Source: a virus | IMG/VR virus record: IMGVR_UViG_3300036861_000806 | Coordinates: 26,955-90,954 of that record | DNA: 64,000 nt | Strand: one strand, 5' to 3' | In this document: positions 29,337-36,705 of the stretch, in pieces | How the letters are laid out: each line of letters starts with the position of its first letter | How positions within the stretch are numbered: the stretch's first letter is position 1 | Notes under the pieces: model-generated | The model's input: the letters and a program-made list of their open reading frames with translations, nothing else | What the model was told of the DNA's origin: nothing | Database searches by the model: none | Program-made: the position numbers and the translations under genes

Positions 29337-30317
29337 ATGGAAGAGACGACGGTCCGCTCCCCGAAGACGCTGATTGAGGCGATCCGCTACTACTCGGACC
29401 CCGACGTGTGCCTGACCACGATGGTCGAGGCCCGTTGGCCGAAGGGCGTGACGTGCCCGACGTGCGGCGCTGCCAACCCGCGTTTCATCTCCACTCGGCG
29501 CATATGGGAGTGCCGCGATAAGCACCCGCGTCGACAGTTCTCGGCCAAGGTCGGGACGATCTTCGAGGATTCGCCCCTGCCGCTGGAGAAGTGGTTTCCC
29601 GCCGTCTGGCTGATCGCCAACGCCAAGAACGGGGTCAGCTCGCACGAGCTCGGCCGCGCCCTTGGCGTCACGCAGAAGACCGCGTGGTTCATGCTCCATA
29701 GGATTCGGCTGGCGATGAAGGCCGGAACGTTCCTCAAGCTCTCCGGCAAGGTCGAGGCGGATGAGACGTTCATCGGCCCGGACCCGAAGAAGATGCACCG
29801 CGACCGCCTGGAGGCCCGCCGCAAGGCCAAGGGCCTGGAAGACGGCTACGTGTCCAAGACCATCGTGGCGGGCCTGCTGGAGCGTCCCACGAAAGGCACC
29901 AAGGCCAAGAGCCGCGTCCATGCCGAAGTGGTGGACACGACGCGGGCCTGGGATCTGATCCCGCAAATCAAGGACAACGTCACGCCCGGCAGCGAGTTGA
30001 TTACCGACATGAACCGCTCGTATTGGGCCGCCCGCGACGAGTACATTCACAGCGTGATCGACCACACGCAGATGTACGTGAAGGGCCACGTCCACACCAA
30101 CGGGATCGAAAACTTCTGGAGCCTGCTCAAGCGGATGATCCACGGCACCTACGTCGGCGTCGCGTCGTTCCATCTCGGCGCCTACGTGGACGAGGAAGTC
30201 TTCCGCTTCAACGAGCGCGGCGACGATGACGGCGGGCGCTTCGGCACGGTGCTCCGTCAGGTCACGGGCCGGCGGATCGACTACGCGACGCTCACCGGCA
30301 AGATCGCGATGGCGTAG
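29337..30317 (+). CDS. IS1595-family transposase (complete)
   Basis: 326 residues from ATG 29337. Zinc ribbon CPTCGAANPRFISTRRIWEC, the helical region VTQKTAWFMLHRIRLAMKAG, then a DDE/DDN-like core: GKVEADETFIGPDPK (first Asp), GSELITDMNRSYWAAR (second Asp) and VHTNGIENFWSLLKRMIHGT (Asn/Glu and K). ISXO2-like transposase domain. All catalytic parts are present, so this copy is probably active and could mobilise element 1, whose ends are similar. Confidence 0.94.
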   Translation: MEETTVRSPKTLIEAIRYYSDPDVCLTTMVEARWPKGVTCPTCGAANPRFISTRRIWECRDKHPRRQFSAKVGTIFEDSPLPLEKWFPAVWLIANAKNGVSSHELGRALGVTQKTAWFMLHRIRLAMKAGTFLKLSGKVEADETFIGPDPKKMHRDRLEARRKAKGLEDGYVSKTIVAGLLERPTKGTKAKSRVHAEVVDTTRAWDLIPQIKDNVTPGSELITDMNRSYWAARDEYIHSVIDHTQMYVKGHVHTNGIENFWSLLKRMIHGTYVGVASFHLGAYVDEEVFRFNERGDDDGGRFGTVLRQVTGRRIDYATLTGKIAMA

Positions 30318-30327
30318 GAGAGAGATC

Positions 30328-30495
30328 ATGAGCAAGAAACCGCCCGATCCGTCACCGCCGCCGAAGCGGACGGCGGAAGACCAGAAGTTTTTTGGCCTGC
30401 TGAAAAAGCTCGTGCAGGTGCCGAAGAGCGAGGTTGACGAGAAGCGCGCCGAGCACCGGAAAACCCGGAAGCGACGGCGGACGAAGCCGGCCTAA
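30328..30495 (+). CDS. Small basic cargo protein of IS1595 element 2
   Basis: 55 residues, ATG with GGAGAGAG upstream. Pro-rich start then FFGLLKKLVQVPKSEVDEKR and a Lys/Arg tail. Similar to the 48-residue protein in element 1, which argues for a conserved passenger gene. It may bind nucleic acid or act as an antitoxin; unproven. Confidence 0.65.
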   Translation: MSKKPPDPSPPPKRTAEDQKFFGLLKKLVQVPKSEVDEKRAEHRKTRKRRRTKPA

Positions 30496-30521
30496 CGAGC
30501 GCGTTTACCCGAAGGATGTTC

Positions 30522-31256
30522 TCACGCATTCTGTAGTATTGGGCGTCCCTCGGCATCGTAGACAAGATTGAATCGCGCGACTACTTCCGCGATGCCGTCG
30601 GCACGTGCAGAGATCGTCACGACATAATTTATTGCCTGCACAACCAACGGTGCAAAGAGTCCCTCTATTTGCAGTCGTAGTGGTCGAGTATCCCAGGCGC
30701 AGATGATCAGATTTACATGGTCCTCGTTGCCGCCATGCTGAACGGAATGCCGAATTATCCACTCTTGTCCTGGACCGCTTCGCCGAAGTGCTTGCTCGCC
30801 CATTCTGTCTGAATCAGGATCAAGACGTACGGATACCAGTGGGTTATGAATTGCCGGGAGTCCTGGATTGCGCACACTAATTCTCAGGACCCGCCGATTG
30901 CCCGAGAGATCGTCCAAACACCACTGACATGCCGGATTATGCGTTACCACCAATCGCGGCTCGCGTTCCTGTTCTAGAACACTAATCCGCTGTAAGTGAG
31001 AATCAGCGGCAAACCGTTCTTTGCTGATTGCCCGATGCGCCCCGAGATAAATACTGGCCATGATTAGCGCAACCGCGAGATAAGGGCTATACGGATTCAG
31101 GACCTCAAAATATCTGGCTACAAATGTTCCGGCTTTAGGACCAAGAATGCCTTCTCCCAGCACCCACACGATAATACCGGCACACGTGAATGCGATTGAT
31201 CCAGCGTTAAACATTTCTTTGAGAACCAGACGCGCTGTCTCTCGGTGTTTGATCAT
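30522..31256 (-). CDS. Membrane-anchored cargo protein of IS1595 element 2
   Basis: 244 residues. Two N-terminal transmembrane spans (AGSIAFTCAGIIVWVLGEGI; PYLAVALIMASIYLGAH) are followed by a short coiled linker and a soluble beta-sandwich-like domain (LRISVRNPGLPAIHNPLVSV; LRLQIEGLFAPLVVQAINYV). Convergent with the transposase and wholly inside the inverted repeats. AT content seems higher than in nearby phage genes. No known function; possible exclusion or membrane-stress role is speculation. Confidence 0.7.
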   Translation of the reverse strand: MIKHRETARLVLKEMFNAGSIAFTCAGIIVWVLGEGILGPKAGTFVARYFEVLNPYSPYLAVALIMASIYLGAHRAISKERFAADSHLQRISVLEQEREPRLVVTHNPACQWCLDDLSGNRRVLRISVRNPGLPAIHNPLVSVRLDPDSDRMGEQALRRSGPGQEWIIRHSVQHGGNEDHVNLIICAWDTRPLRLQIEGLFAPLVVQAINYVVTISARADGIAEVVARFNLVYDAEGRPILQNA

Positions 31257-32141
31257 GGCTCCGGCAACCTCCTACTTGGCCGAGTACAGTAGCACTGTTA
31301 CTGAGCCAAGTATATCGTTGCCCTTCGTCTGCGCAACATGCGGCGAGCCGCGGCACTATTTCGTCCAGCAGAGAAAGCTCTTCGAGTGCGCGGCCGGCCA
31401 CCAAACGAGCGTGACGGCCGGGACCGTCCTGCACCGCACGCGGATGCCGCTCACGACATGGTTTTGGGCGGCCTATCTCATCACCACGCACAGGCCCGGC
31501 CAGTCGGCCCTCCAGCTCGCGCGCCAGCTCGACTTGCGGTACGAGACGGCATTCCAGATCGGGCAGAAGCTCCGGGCCGGCATGGTCAACCCCGAGCGCG
31601 GTCGTTTGTCGGGCATTGTCGAGGTCGACGACTCCTACATCGGCGGCCGGCAGGCCGGTCCTGGGGGTCGTGGAGCCCGCGGCAAGGCGATGGTGATTGC
31701 CGCCGTCGAGCGCCGCGACACGCGGGCCGGGCGCCTCCGCTTGCGCCAGATCCCCAGCGCGACCACGACCGACGTGCTGCGCTTCATCGAGGATTCGTGC
31801 GAGCCTGGAACGCGCGTCGTCACCGATGGGCTCGGCGCCTACACCGCCCTCCGCGACACGGGCTACAAGCACGACGTGGTGACCGGTGAGACGCAAGTCG
31901 AGATCGCGGAAGGACTGCCCCACGTTCACCGGGTGTTCGGCAACCTGAAAGCCTGGCTGATCGGCACGCATCACGGCGTCTCCCCGAAGCACTTGCAGGG
32001 GTATCTCAATGAATTCACGTTCCGATTCAATCGCCGCCGCATGCCCATGGCCGCCTTTCAGACCGCGCTCGGTCTCGGGGCGAGCGTGCCCGGCCCGACG
32101 TACCGGCAGGTCTACCGCGTTGGGCGAATCGGGGAATGGCG

Positions 32142-32450
32142 TCACCCCAACCCCTCGCGCACGCCTGAGTTATTCGGATAAGCATGTTCCGCGATGGTGG
32201 TCCAGTAAGCCTCTAGCTCCCGGCGAATCGCGACCGCATGGGGTGCTTTCCACAGATCGTCACCTGTGACGATATCGCGGACGATGATGGTGGACGGGCC
32301 GCCCGCTTTTATAATGGCCTTCCCCTCGGCTATTGCCTTCGTCAAGGAGCGAGACGCCGCGAACTTCTGCGTAACCCTCCCATCTAAGCTTTCAATCGCA
32401 CAGACCTGGTAGCGGGTTGTTCGCAATCGACGCCTCCCTCTGTCAGTCAT
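32142..32450 (-). CDS. Small hypothetical protein
   Basis: 102 residues starting MTDRGRRRLRTTRYQVCAIE, overlapping the PseB-like stop region. FAASRSLTKAIAEGKAIIKA and a VRDIVTGDDLWKAPHAVAIR segment suggest a small alpha-beta domain. Its last 40 bases overlap the 3' end of the split transposase gene on the other strand. Confidence 0.6.
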   Translation of the reverse strand: MTDRGRRRLRTTRYQVCAIESLDGRVTQKFAASRSLTKAIAEGKAIIKAGGPSTIIVRDIVTGDDLWKAPHAVAIRRELEAYWTTIAEHAYPNNSGVREGLG

Positions 32451-33432
32451 CGGGGTCCGTCTCCCTGAGCATGTCCACCAGCTCGTCGACCTCAATCCAG
32501 CGCACGGGCTGATCCGACGCGTAGATCTTGCCGAACAGCTCGTAGCCCACTGGCCGCGGGAACGACTCGCGCCACGAATGATAGGACGGCAGAATGATCA
32601 TCGCGTCGTCGCGGGCCCACGTCCGGGGTGCCTCTTCCGGCGTGACCAGCATCTCGTCCAGTTTCTCGCCGCCCCCTCGTGAGCCGATGACAACGATCTC
32701 GGGGGCCACAGCGCCATACATCCTGGCGGTGGCATGCGCCAGATCGCCGACCGTCGCTGCGGGGAGACGCGGGACGAAGATCTCCGCCCCCTCCATCGCC
32801 GCGAGGGCGGAGAGGCAGAACTCGACGGCTTGGCGTTGCGTGATCACGAAGCGTGACATGGCCGGGTCCGTCACGGTAAGCGGCGCGCCACGCCGGAGCT
32901 GATCAAGCCAGATCTCGGTGACCGACCCCGTGGACCCGAGCACGTTGCCCCAGCGCGTGCAGCTAATCGTCAGACCCCGCGGGGCTGTAATCGCGTTCGA
33001 TGCGACCGCCTCATGCTCCATCTGGGCCTTACTCGCGCCATAGCTCGTGCTGGGCGCGGCGGCCTTGTCCGAGCTGATCATCAGCACGCGTTTCACGCCA
33101 GCGGCGAGGGCGGCCGAGATCACGTTGGCGGAACCGGCCACGTTTGTCTTCCGCACTTCACCGGGGTTGTCGGCGACGGCGTCGATGCGTTTTAACGCGG
33201 CGCAGTGCGCCACCGTGTCGCATCCCCACATCGCCTCCTCGAGACGCTCCCGGTCACGCACGTCGCCAAGGAAGAAATGCGCGTTGGCGTATGCGCGAAA
33301 TCGCGACGCGATGATCGCCTGACGCGATTCGCTCCGGCTATACAGCACGACGCGGTCGGCGCCCCCCACCAGCAACGCCCGGGCGAGCGCCCGGCCGAAG
33401 AAGCCTGTCCCGCCGGTTATGAGGACTCTCAT
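32443..33432 (-). CDS. PseB-like UDP-GlcNAc 4,6-dehydratase (SDR)
   Basis: 329 residues, SD AAAGGAGGCGAG. MRVLITGGTGFFGRALARAL is the NAD(P)-binding GxxGxxG. FLGDVRDRERL, VKRVLMISSDKAAAPSTSYG and ASKAQMEHE give the catalytic SDK and YxxxK of the FlaA1/PseB/CapD group, followed by CTRWGNVLGSTGSV. Relatives dehydrate and epimerise UDP-GlcNAc as the first step of pseudaminic or related sugar synthesis. It is the first gene of the minus-strand sugar operon, with promoter at 33492-33521. Confidence 0.88.
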   Translation of the reverse strand: MRVLITGGTGFFGRALARALLVGGADRVVLYSRSESRQAIIASRFRAYANAHFFLGDVRDRERLEEAMWGCDTVAHCAALKRIDAVADNPGEVRKTNVAGSANVISAALAAGVKRVLMISSDKAAAPSTSYGASKAQMEHEAVASNAITAPRGLTISCTRWGNVLGSTGSVTEIWLDQLRRGAPLTVTDPAMSRFVITQRQAVEFCLSALAAMEGAEIFVPRLPAATVGDLAHATARMYGAVAPEIVVIGSRGGGEKLDEMLVTPEEAPRTWARDDAMIILPSYHSWRESFPRPVGYELFGKIYASDQPVRWIEVDELVDMLRETDPDD

Positions 33433-33491
33433 CTCGCCTCCTTTACCATTCGTTCACGGCATCGCACTCGCCGACAACATTGCTGGTCCGT

Positions 33492-33521
33492 ACATTACGC
33501 CAGAGTCTGGATTCCGGTCAA
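33492..33521 (-). promoter_or_regulatory. Promoter of the nonulosonate operon, TTGACC-N18-TAATGT
   Basis: Minus strand -35 TTGACC at 33521-33516, 18-base spacer, -10 TAATGT at 33497-33492. It has the same upstream 20-base element and spacer length as the packaging promoter at 17579-17608, so both operons probably share control. The leader to the dehydratase ATG is about 50 bases. Confidence 0.65.
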
Positions 33522-33537
33522 CCACGCGGTAGACGGG
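33518..33537 (-). repeat. Repeated 20-bp element, copy 2
   Basis: Identical to 17605-17624 (CCCGTCTACCGCGTGGTTGA on the minus strand). It sits upstream of and overlapping the -35 of the dehydratase promoter. Confidence 0.75.
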
Positions 33538-33626
33538 CAACCGGTGGAGGACCCGACCCCGATACTCCCGCCAACCAGCGGATTCCCCTCACGATATCGC
33601 TACTTTACCCGGCAGACGATTTCCCC

Positions 33627-33656
33627 TTGACAGTGGTCATGATTATCGTCTATGCT
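33627..33656 (+). promoter_or_regulatory. Divergent plus-strand promoter TTGACA-N18-TATGCT
   Basis: -35 at 33627-33632, -10 at 33651-33656. It drives the plus-strand group 33744-35673. The predicted start gives an ~80-base leader before the first good ribosome-binding site (GGGAGG at 33733). Confidence 0.7.
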
Positions 33657-33743
33657 ATGTACATGATGATGAGCAGCCACGCAGGGACAGCGAGCCTAGA
33701 AGACATCGGCCACGCGCAGCACACCATTACACGGGAGGCTCCA

Positions 33744-34004
33744 ATGCTCAGCACCCCACGGTCCGCTGGGATCACCGCCACACACATCACGTATTTTGCG
33801 GTGGCCGAGAACGCCGAGGGAAAGATCGGCCAATTATTCATAACGGCAGAGCGACGGGCTAACCGCGCCGGGGCAGGGGCTCGCACGGTCTCACAGGAAT
33901 GGACCGGGGCCACGTACCCGTCCATGCGTGCCGCGTGCAAGGATCTGAGCCGCCTGAACGCGATCAGCACCCCGGCGGGGGTCGCATCATCGGAGCAGAA
34001 GTAA
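33744..34004 (+). CDS. Small hypothetical protein, first gene of the plus-strand group
   Basis: 86 residues from ATG 33744, chosen because GGGAGGCTCC lies just upstream; upstream in-frame ATGs near 33656 would need a leaderless message. ITYFAVAENAEGKIGQLFIT and a basic SQEWTGATYPSMRAACKDLS region suggest a small alpha-beta protein. No family recognised. Confidence 0.6.
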   Translation: MLSTPRSAGITATHITYFAVAENAEGKIGQLFITAERRANRAGAGARTVSQEWTGATYPSMRAACKDLSRLNAISTPAGVASSEQK

Positions 34005-34059
34005 ACGGCACGGGCAGCCCACGTGCAGCACACCCTACCCGACGAGGAGATATTAGGCG

Positions 34060-34251
34060 ATGCGTAAGATACAAACCAACATCACGAGGAAGACATGTTC
34101 CGCATTGGTTTCAGGCCAGAATGTCTGCACACGGCCCGTCGGTCATAACGGAGAGCACCGATGCAAGGCGTCCGACGTGGATGCGCGTCGGCTCCTGGGA
34201 GATCACGAGTGGGAGAGCCTGAGCGTAGACCAAGAAGCATCCGGTCGATGA
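34060..34251 (+). CDS. Small Cys/His protein
   Basis: 63 residues with GAGGAGATATTAGGCG upstream. TRKTCSALVSGQNVCTRPVG followed by HNGEHRC shows the C-x-GH-x-GEH-C type motif of small phage zinc proteins. Stop overlaps the next ATG. Function unknown. Confidence 0.6.
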   Translation: MRKIQTNITRKTCSALVSGQNVCTRPVGHNGEHRCKASDVDARRLLGDHEWESLSVDQEASGR

Positions 34252-34580
34252 GCGTCTCCCGCCCCTGCGAGCAGTGCGACACGGTACGGCGCTGCCGGAT
34301 GTTCATCGACGGCACCACGGGGCGACCGGTCTACCTCTGTGGCGCCTGTGCGCGGGAGTTGGGGTATGACCGGGCGCCGATGCAGCTAGGCATACCACCC
34401 TGCGTGATTGGACAGCGACGGAGAGGAGGACACTCAATGAAGCTGCCCGTGCTGACCTGCCAGCGCTGTGGCCACGCGTGGATTCCGAGACAAGACAAGG
34501 TCTGGGTCTGCGCCAAGTGTCATTCTCCGAAGTGGAACGAGCCGATGACGAAACGTCAGACAAAGGGGGTGGCGCGGTGA
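34248..34580 (+). CDS. Double zinc-ribbon protein
   Basis: 110 residues. First ribbon CEQCDTVRRC with CGAC; second LTCQRCGHAWIPRQDKVWVC with CHS. An internal ATG at 34438 with GGAGGACACTCA in front could yield the second ribbon alone, so two products are possible. Such ribbons commonly bind nucleic acid or proteins. Confidence 0.65.
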   Translation: MSVSRPCEQCDTVRRCRMFIDGTTGRPVYLCGACARELGYDRAPMQLGIPPCVIGQRRRGGHSMKLPVLTCQRCGHAWIPRQDKVWVCAKCHSPKWNEPMTKRQTKGVAR

Positions 34581-34732
34581 GCGAATTGTTGCTCCGCGAA
34601 GACGAGCGCACGTATTTGGCCGACTCCACGCGCTGCGACGCGTGCGGTCACTTGGAGGCGTTGCACAACAATCACTGCTGCACGTTCTGCATTGTGCCTG
34701 GATGCCGATGCCGGTGGGGAGAATTGTGGTAA
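34577..34732 (+). CDS. Small zinc-finger protein
   Basis: 51 residues, GTG overlapping the previous TGA. CDACGHLEALHNNHC followed by CTFCIVPGCRCRW gives a Cys/His-rich cluster with CxxC pairs. GTGA coupling and ligand density support it. Function unknown. Confidence 0.6.
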   Translation: MSELLLREDERTYLADSTRCDACGHLEALHNNHCCTFCIVPGCRCRWGELW

Positions 34733-34810
34733 GAGCCATTATACCGATCGGGTGATCGGGAGGGTGCGGTGAGGTTTTTCGATTGACTCACAATGGATAA
34801 GGGGGCTGAC

Positions 34811-35038
34811 GTGACGACTACAACTGAGGCTGAGGCGGCCGAGGAACTCCACATCACGATCTCGCACGACGAGTTCCTGGAGATGGTGCGCTCGCGGTAT
34901 GCCGTTCCAGAGGGATTCGGGTTCCGCATGATTATCGAGAGCAAGAGATCGTACGCCGACAAGTTCAGCGCGCCGGAGACCATGCGGATGATTTTTCAAC
35001 GCCAGGTCCCAGTTTCTTCGCTGAGAGAAAAGCCGTGA
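34811..35038 (+). CDS. Small hypothetical protein before the recombinase
   Basis: 75 residues from GTG 34811 preceded by AAGGGGGCTGAC. AEAAEELHITISHDEFLEMV and YAVPEGFGFRMIIESKRSY suggest a strand-helix-strand fold. Its stop overlaps the recombinase start by GTGA, so both are translated together. Confidence 0.6.
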   Translation: MTTTTEAEAAEELHITISHDEFLEMVRSRYAVPEGFGFRMIIESKRSYADKFSAPETMRMIFQRQVPVSSLREKP

Positions 35039-35673
35039 CGCGGGCGGCGCTCTACGCCCGCGTGAGTACGACCGACCAGCACGCCGAGAATCAGCTCGCG
35101 ATGCTCCGCGCCTACGCCCTCGCGCGTGGATGGGAGGCCATCGAGTACGTCGACCACATAAGCGGGGCGAAGGAACGACGCAAGGCGCTCGATGTGCTCG
35201 TGGCCGCAGCGCGTGGCCGCAAGATAGACGTCGTCGTCTGTGTGAAGCTCGATCGCTTGGCGCGCTCGCTCCGCCATCTCGTCACACTCGTTGCCGAGTG
35301 GGAGGCTCTCGGGATCCAGTTCGTCGTCACCGATCAGGCCATCGATACGACCACGCCAGTAGGGCGCTTCACGTTTCACGTGCTCGCCGCTGTCGCGGAA
35401 TTCGAGCGCGAGCTGATCCGAGAGCGCGTCGTGGCCGGCATGCGGCGGGCGAAGGCGGCCGGGAAACACTGCGGACGGCCGCGGCTGCACATGATCGACG
35501 GACGGAAGGCGGTTGCCCTCACGGAGCGGAACGGCGTCAGCGCGGCAGCTCGAGCCCTCGGGGTCCATCACCAGGTCGTCACCCGGGCCATCGCTCGCAC
35601 AAAGGGTGCGGTTGAGCAGGCTCGTAAGCGGTCGGCGGCGCAAGCGCGAACAAGGTCCGGACCGGGGTCATAA
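35035..35673 (+). CDS. Small serine recombinase (resolvase/invertase family)
   Basis: 212 residues, GTG start. RAALYARVSTTDQHAENQL carries the nucleophile Ser in YARVST. KIDVVVCVKLDRLARSLRHL has the conserved DRxxRS, and the E-helix AVAEFERELIRERVVAGMRR and a C-terminal HTH (VSAAARALGVHHQVVTRAI) follow. Size and order fit Tn3-resolvase/invertase enzymes. It may resolve dimers, invert a segment or be of transposon origin; no crossover repeats were recognised nearby. Confidence 0.92.
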   Translation: MTRAALYARVSTTDQHAENQLAMLRAYALARGWEAIEYVDHISGAKERRKALDVLVAAARGRKIDVVVCVKLDRLARSLRHLVTLVAEWEALGIQFVVTDQAIDTTTPVGRFTFHVLAAVAEFERELIRERVVAGMRRAKAAGKHCGRPRLHMIDGRKAVALTERNGVSAAARALGVHHQVVTRAIARTKGAVEQARKRSAAQARTRSGPGS

Positions 35674-35909
35674 AAAGGATTTCCTTTGTGCGAGGGATTC
35701 GCGCCCCGCGTCGCGTGGCCATTCGCTCCTCTCGTAACGTCGCGCTCCGTGGCCACCAAGGCCCCTACACGCGATTTGCTCGCGCGCGCGCGCGTAGGTA
35801 GATATACCGACCCCCCTCCCGCTATCCTGACCCTCCCCTGACCGAGATCTCGCGCCCAGGGAACTCCTACGCTGCGACAGGGGCCTTCCTGGGGGCACCG
35901 GGAGGCGCT
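35674..35909. other. Convergent intergenic region
   Basis: 236 bases between the plus-strand recombinase and minus-strand replication genes. It starts with a weak hairpin AAAGGATTTCCTTT (near 35676) and holds an alternating (CG)n run near 35780-35794 and several G/C-rich tracts. No credible gene. It probably contains terminators for both directions, but none has a clear stem plus U-tract. Confidence 0.4.
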
Positions 35910-36599
35910 TCATGCCTCCTTAGCCTCTCTCAACGGGGTAGCGACGCGCTGAGTTTGTCCGGTTCGCATGTCGTTCGCATCTGCTCCGGCTCGCAATAAG
36001 GCTGGCAGGATCGCCCTGCCTCGCTCCGCATCTGCTGCGCATGTAGCGCACATGGACTCGCCGAGCCCGACGTGGTCGCAGAGCGGCCGCTTTTCCGAAG
36101 CCTGGCTGCAAGCCACTTCGAAGGGGGTAGGGGGATTAGATTCGATAGGATTAGATACTTGCTTGAAGCCATCGTTAAGCTTTGGCTTGCCTGAGGCTGA
36201 AGCCTCGGCTTGACCCTTAGCCTTACCAATGGCCTTAGCCCTGGCTGTAGCCTGACCTCCACGTTGACCAGCCTCACGGAGAGCATTTATAGTCGCCGCC
36301 GAGTAGTTGTGCTCCGTGAAGTCGTGGACCTGATAGCCACCGTCTCGAGGCTCCCACAGACCATGCTCTTTCCGACCACGTGCTCTAACTAGAGCGTCGG
36401 CTAGCTTGACCGCCATCGGCTTGGCGACATCAGCATCGGCCGCGAGTTTCACCACCATGGTCAATGGAATCGCACCGTCCGTACGATGCTTCGCGCACCA
36501 TGTGTTCACCTTAGCCCACAGAAATCCGGCGGCCATGCGTTCGATCGGCTTGAGCAGCGCATCGCTCTCAAGGGCCAGGAACTTCTCGTGGTCAAGCAT
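35910..36599 (-). CDS. Replication-associated protein with DnaD-like N-terminus
   Basis: 229 residues from ATG 36599. LALESDALLKPIERMAAGFL, a WCAKHRTDGAIPLTMV segment, ADALVRARGRKEHGLWEPRD and GGYQVHDFTEHNYSAATINA form the winged-helix pattern common in phage replication or DnaD-like proteins. An Ala/Lys/Gly-rich linker and a C-terminal zinc-type CDHVGLGESMCATC follow. It likely helps load the replication machinery. Last gene of the replication operon. Confidence 0.75.
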   Translation of the reverse strand: MLDHEKFLALESDALLKPIERMAAGFLWAKVNTWCAKHRTDGAIPLTMVVKLAADADVAKPMAVKLADALVRARGRKEHGLWEPRDGGYQVHDFTEHNYSAATINALREAGQRGGQATARAKAIGKAKGQAEASASGKPKLNDGFKQVSNPIESNPPTPFEVACSQASEKRPLCDHVGLGESMCATCAADAERGRAILPALLRAGADANDMRTGQTQRVATPLREAKEA

Positions 36600-36639
36600 G
36601 CTGTCCTTGGTGGTCGCGAAAGCCACGGCTATGCTCCCC

Positions 36640-36705
36640 CTACGGGTGATACATCCCGAACACCTCTCTCGCCCGCTTCCCATCCCGCTCGCTCGGCTCG
36701 CTCAT
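36640..36705 (-). CDS. 21-residue remnant of the MTEPSARDLERA family
   Basis: ATGA overlap with the ATPase stop; reads MSEPSERDGKRAREVFGMYH. The opening matches the starts of the proteins at 42685-42903 and 52601-53023, so it looks like a shortened member of that family. May be a relic. Confidence 0.35.
   Translation of the reverse strand: MSEPSERDGKRAREVFGMYHP

Larger units (their letters stand above)
29198..31322 (+). mobile_element. IS1595-family element 2, nested, with two cargo genes
   Basis: Perfect 23-bp inverted repeats at 29198-29220 (GGCAACGATATACTTGGCTC...) and 31300-31322. The flanking 8-bp copies CTTCATCT (29190-29197) and CTTCGTCT (31323-31330) differ at one base. It carries a full transposase, a small basic gene on the same strand and a convergent membrane-protein gene. 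Ends, repeat size and transposase all fit IS1595. Confidence 0.93.
29068..32181 (+). pseudogene. IS1595-type transposase gene split by IS1595 element 2
   Basis: Codons before the insertion (29068-29197) give MTPILARGRPEYPKTLKDFI and CWRYLVSCRWPHGF; after it (31331-32181) CATCGEPRHYFVQQRKLFEC and the catalytic core (IVEVDDSYIGGRQAG; LPHVHRVFGNLKAWLIGTHH; FRFNRR). Removing the inserted element plus one 8-bp repeat gives exactly 327 codons in frame with an intact zinc ribbon. No inverted repeats of its own were found, and it abuts the preceding phage gene, so it may have been a resident or domesticated gene before being disrupted. Confidence 0.88.

Noticed and set aside
29068-32181. A second complete IS around the outer transposase
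   Set aside because: I could find neither inverted repeats nor a target duplication around the outer gene, which abuts phage genes on both sides.
35668-35913. 81-codon minus-strand frame in the convergent intergenic region
   Set aside because: Arg/Gly-rich, no ribosome-binding site, and runs through the (CG)n tract and likely terminators.
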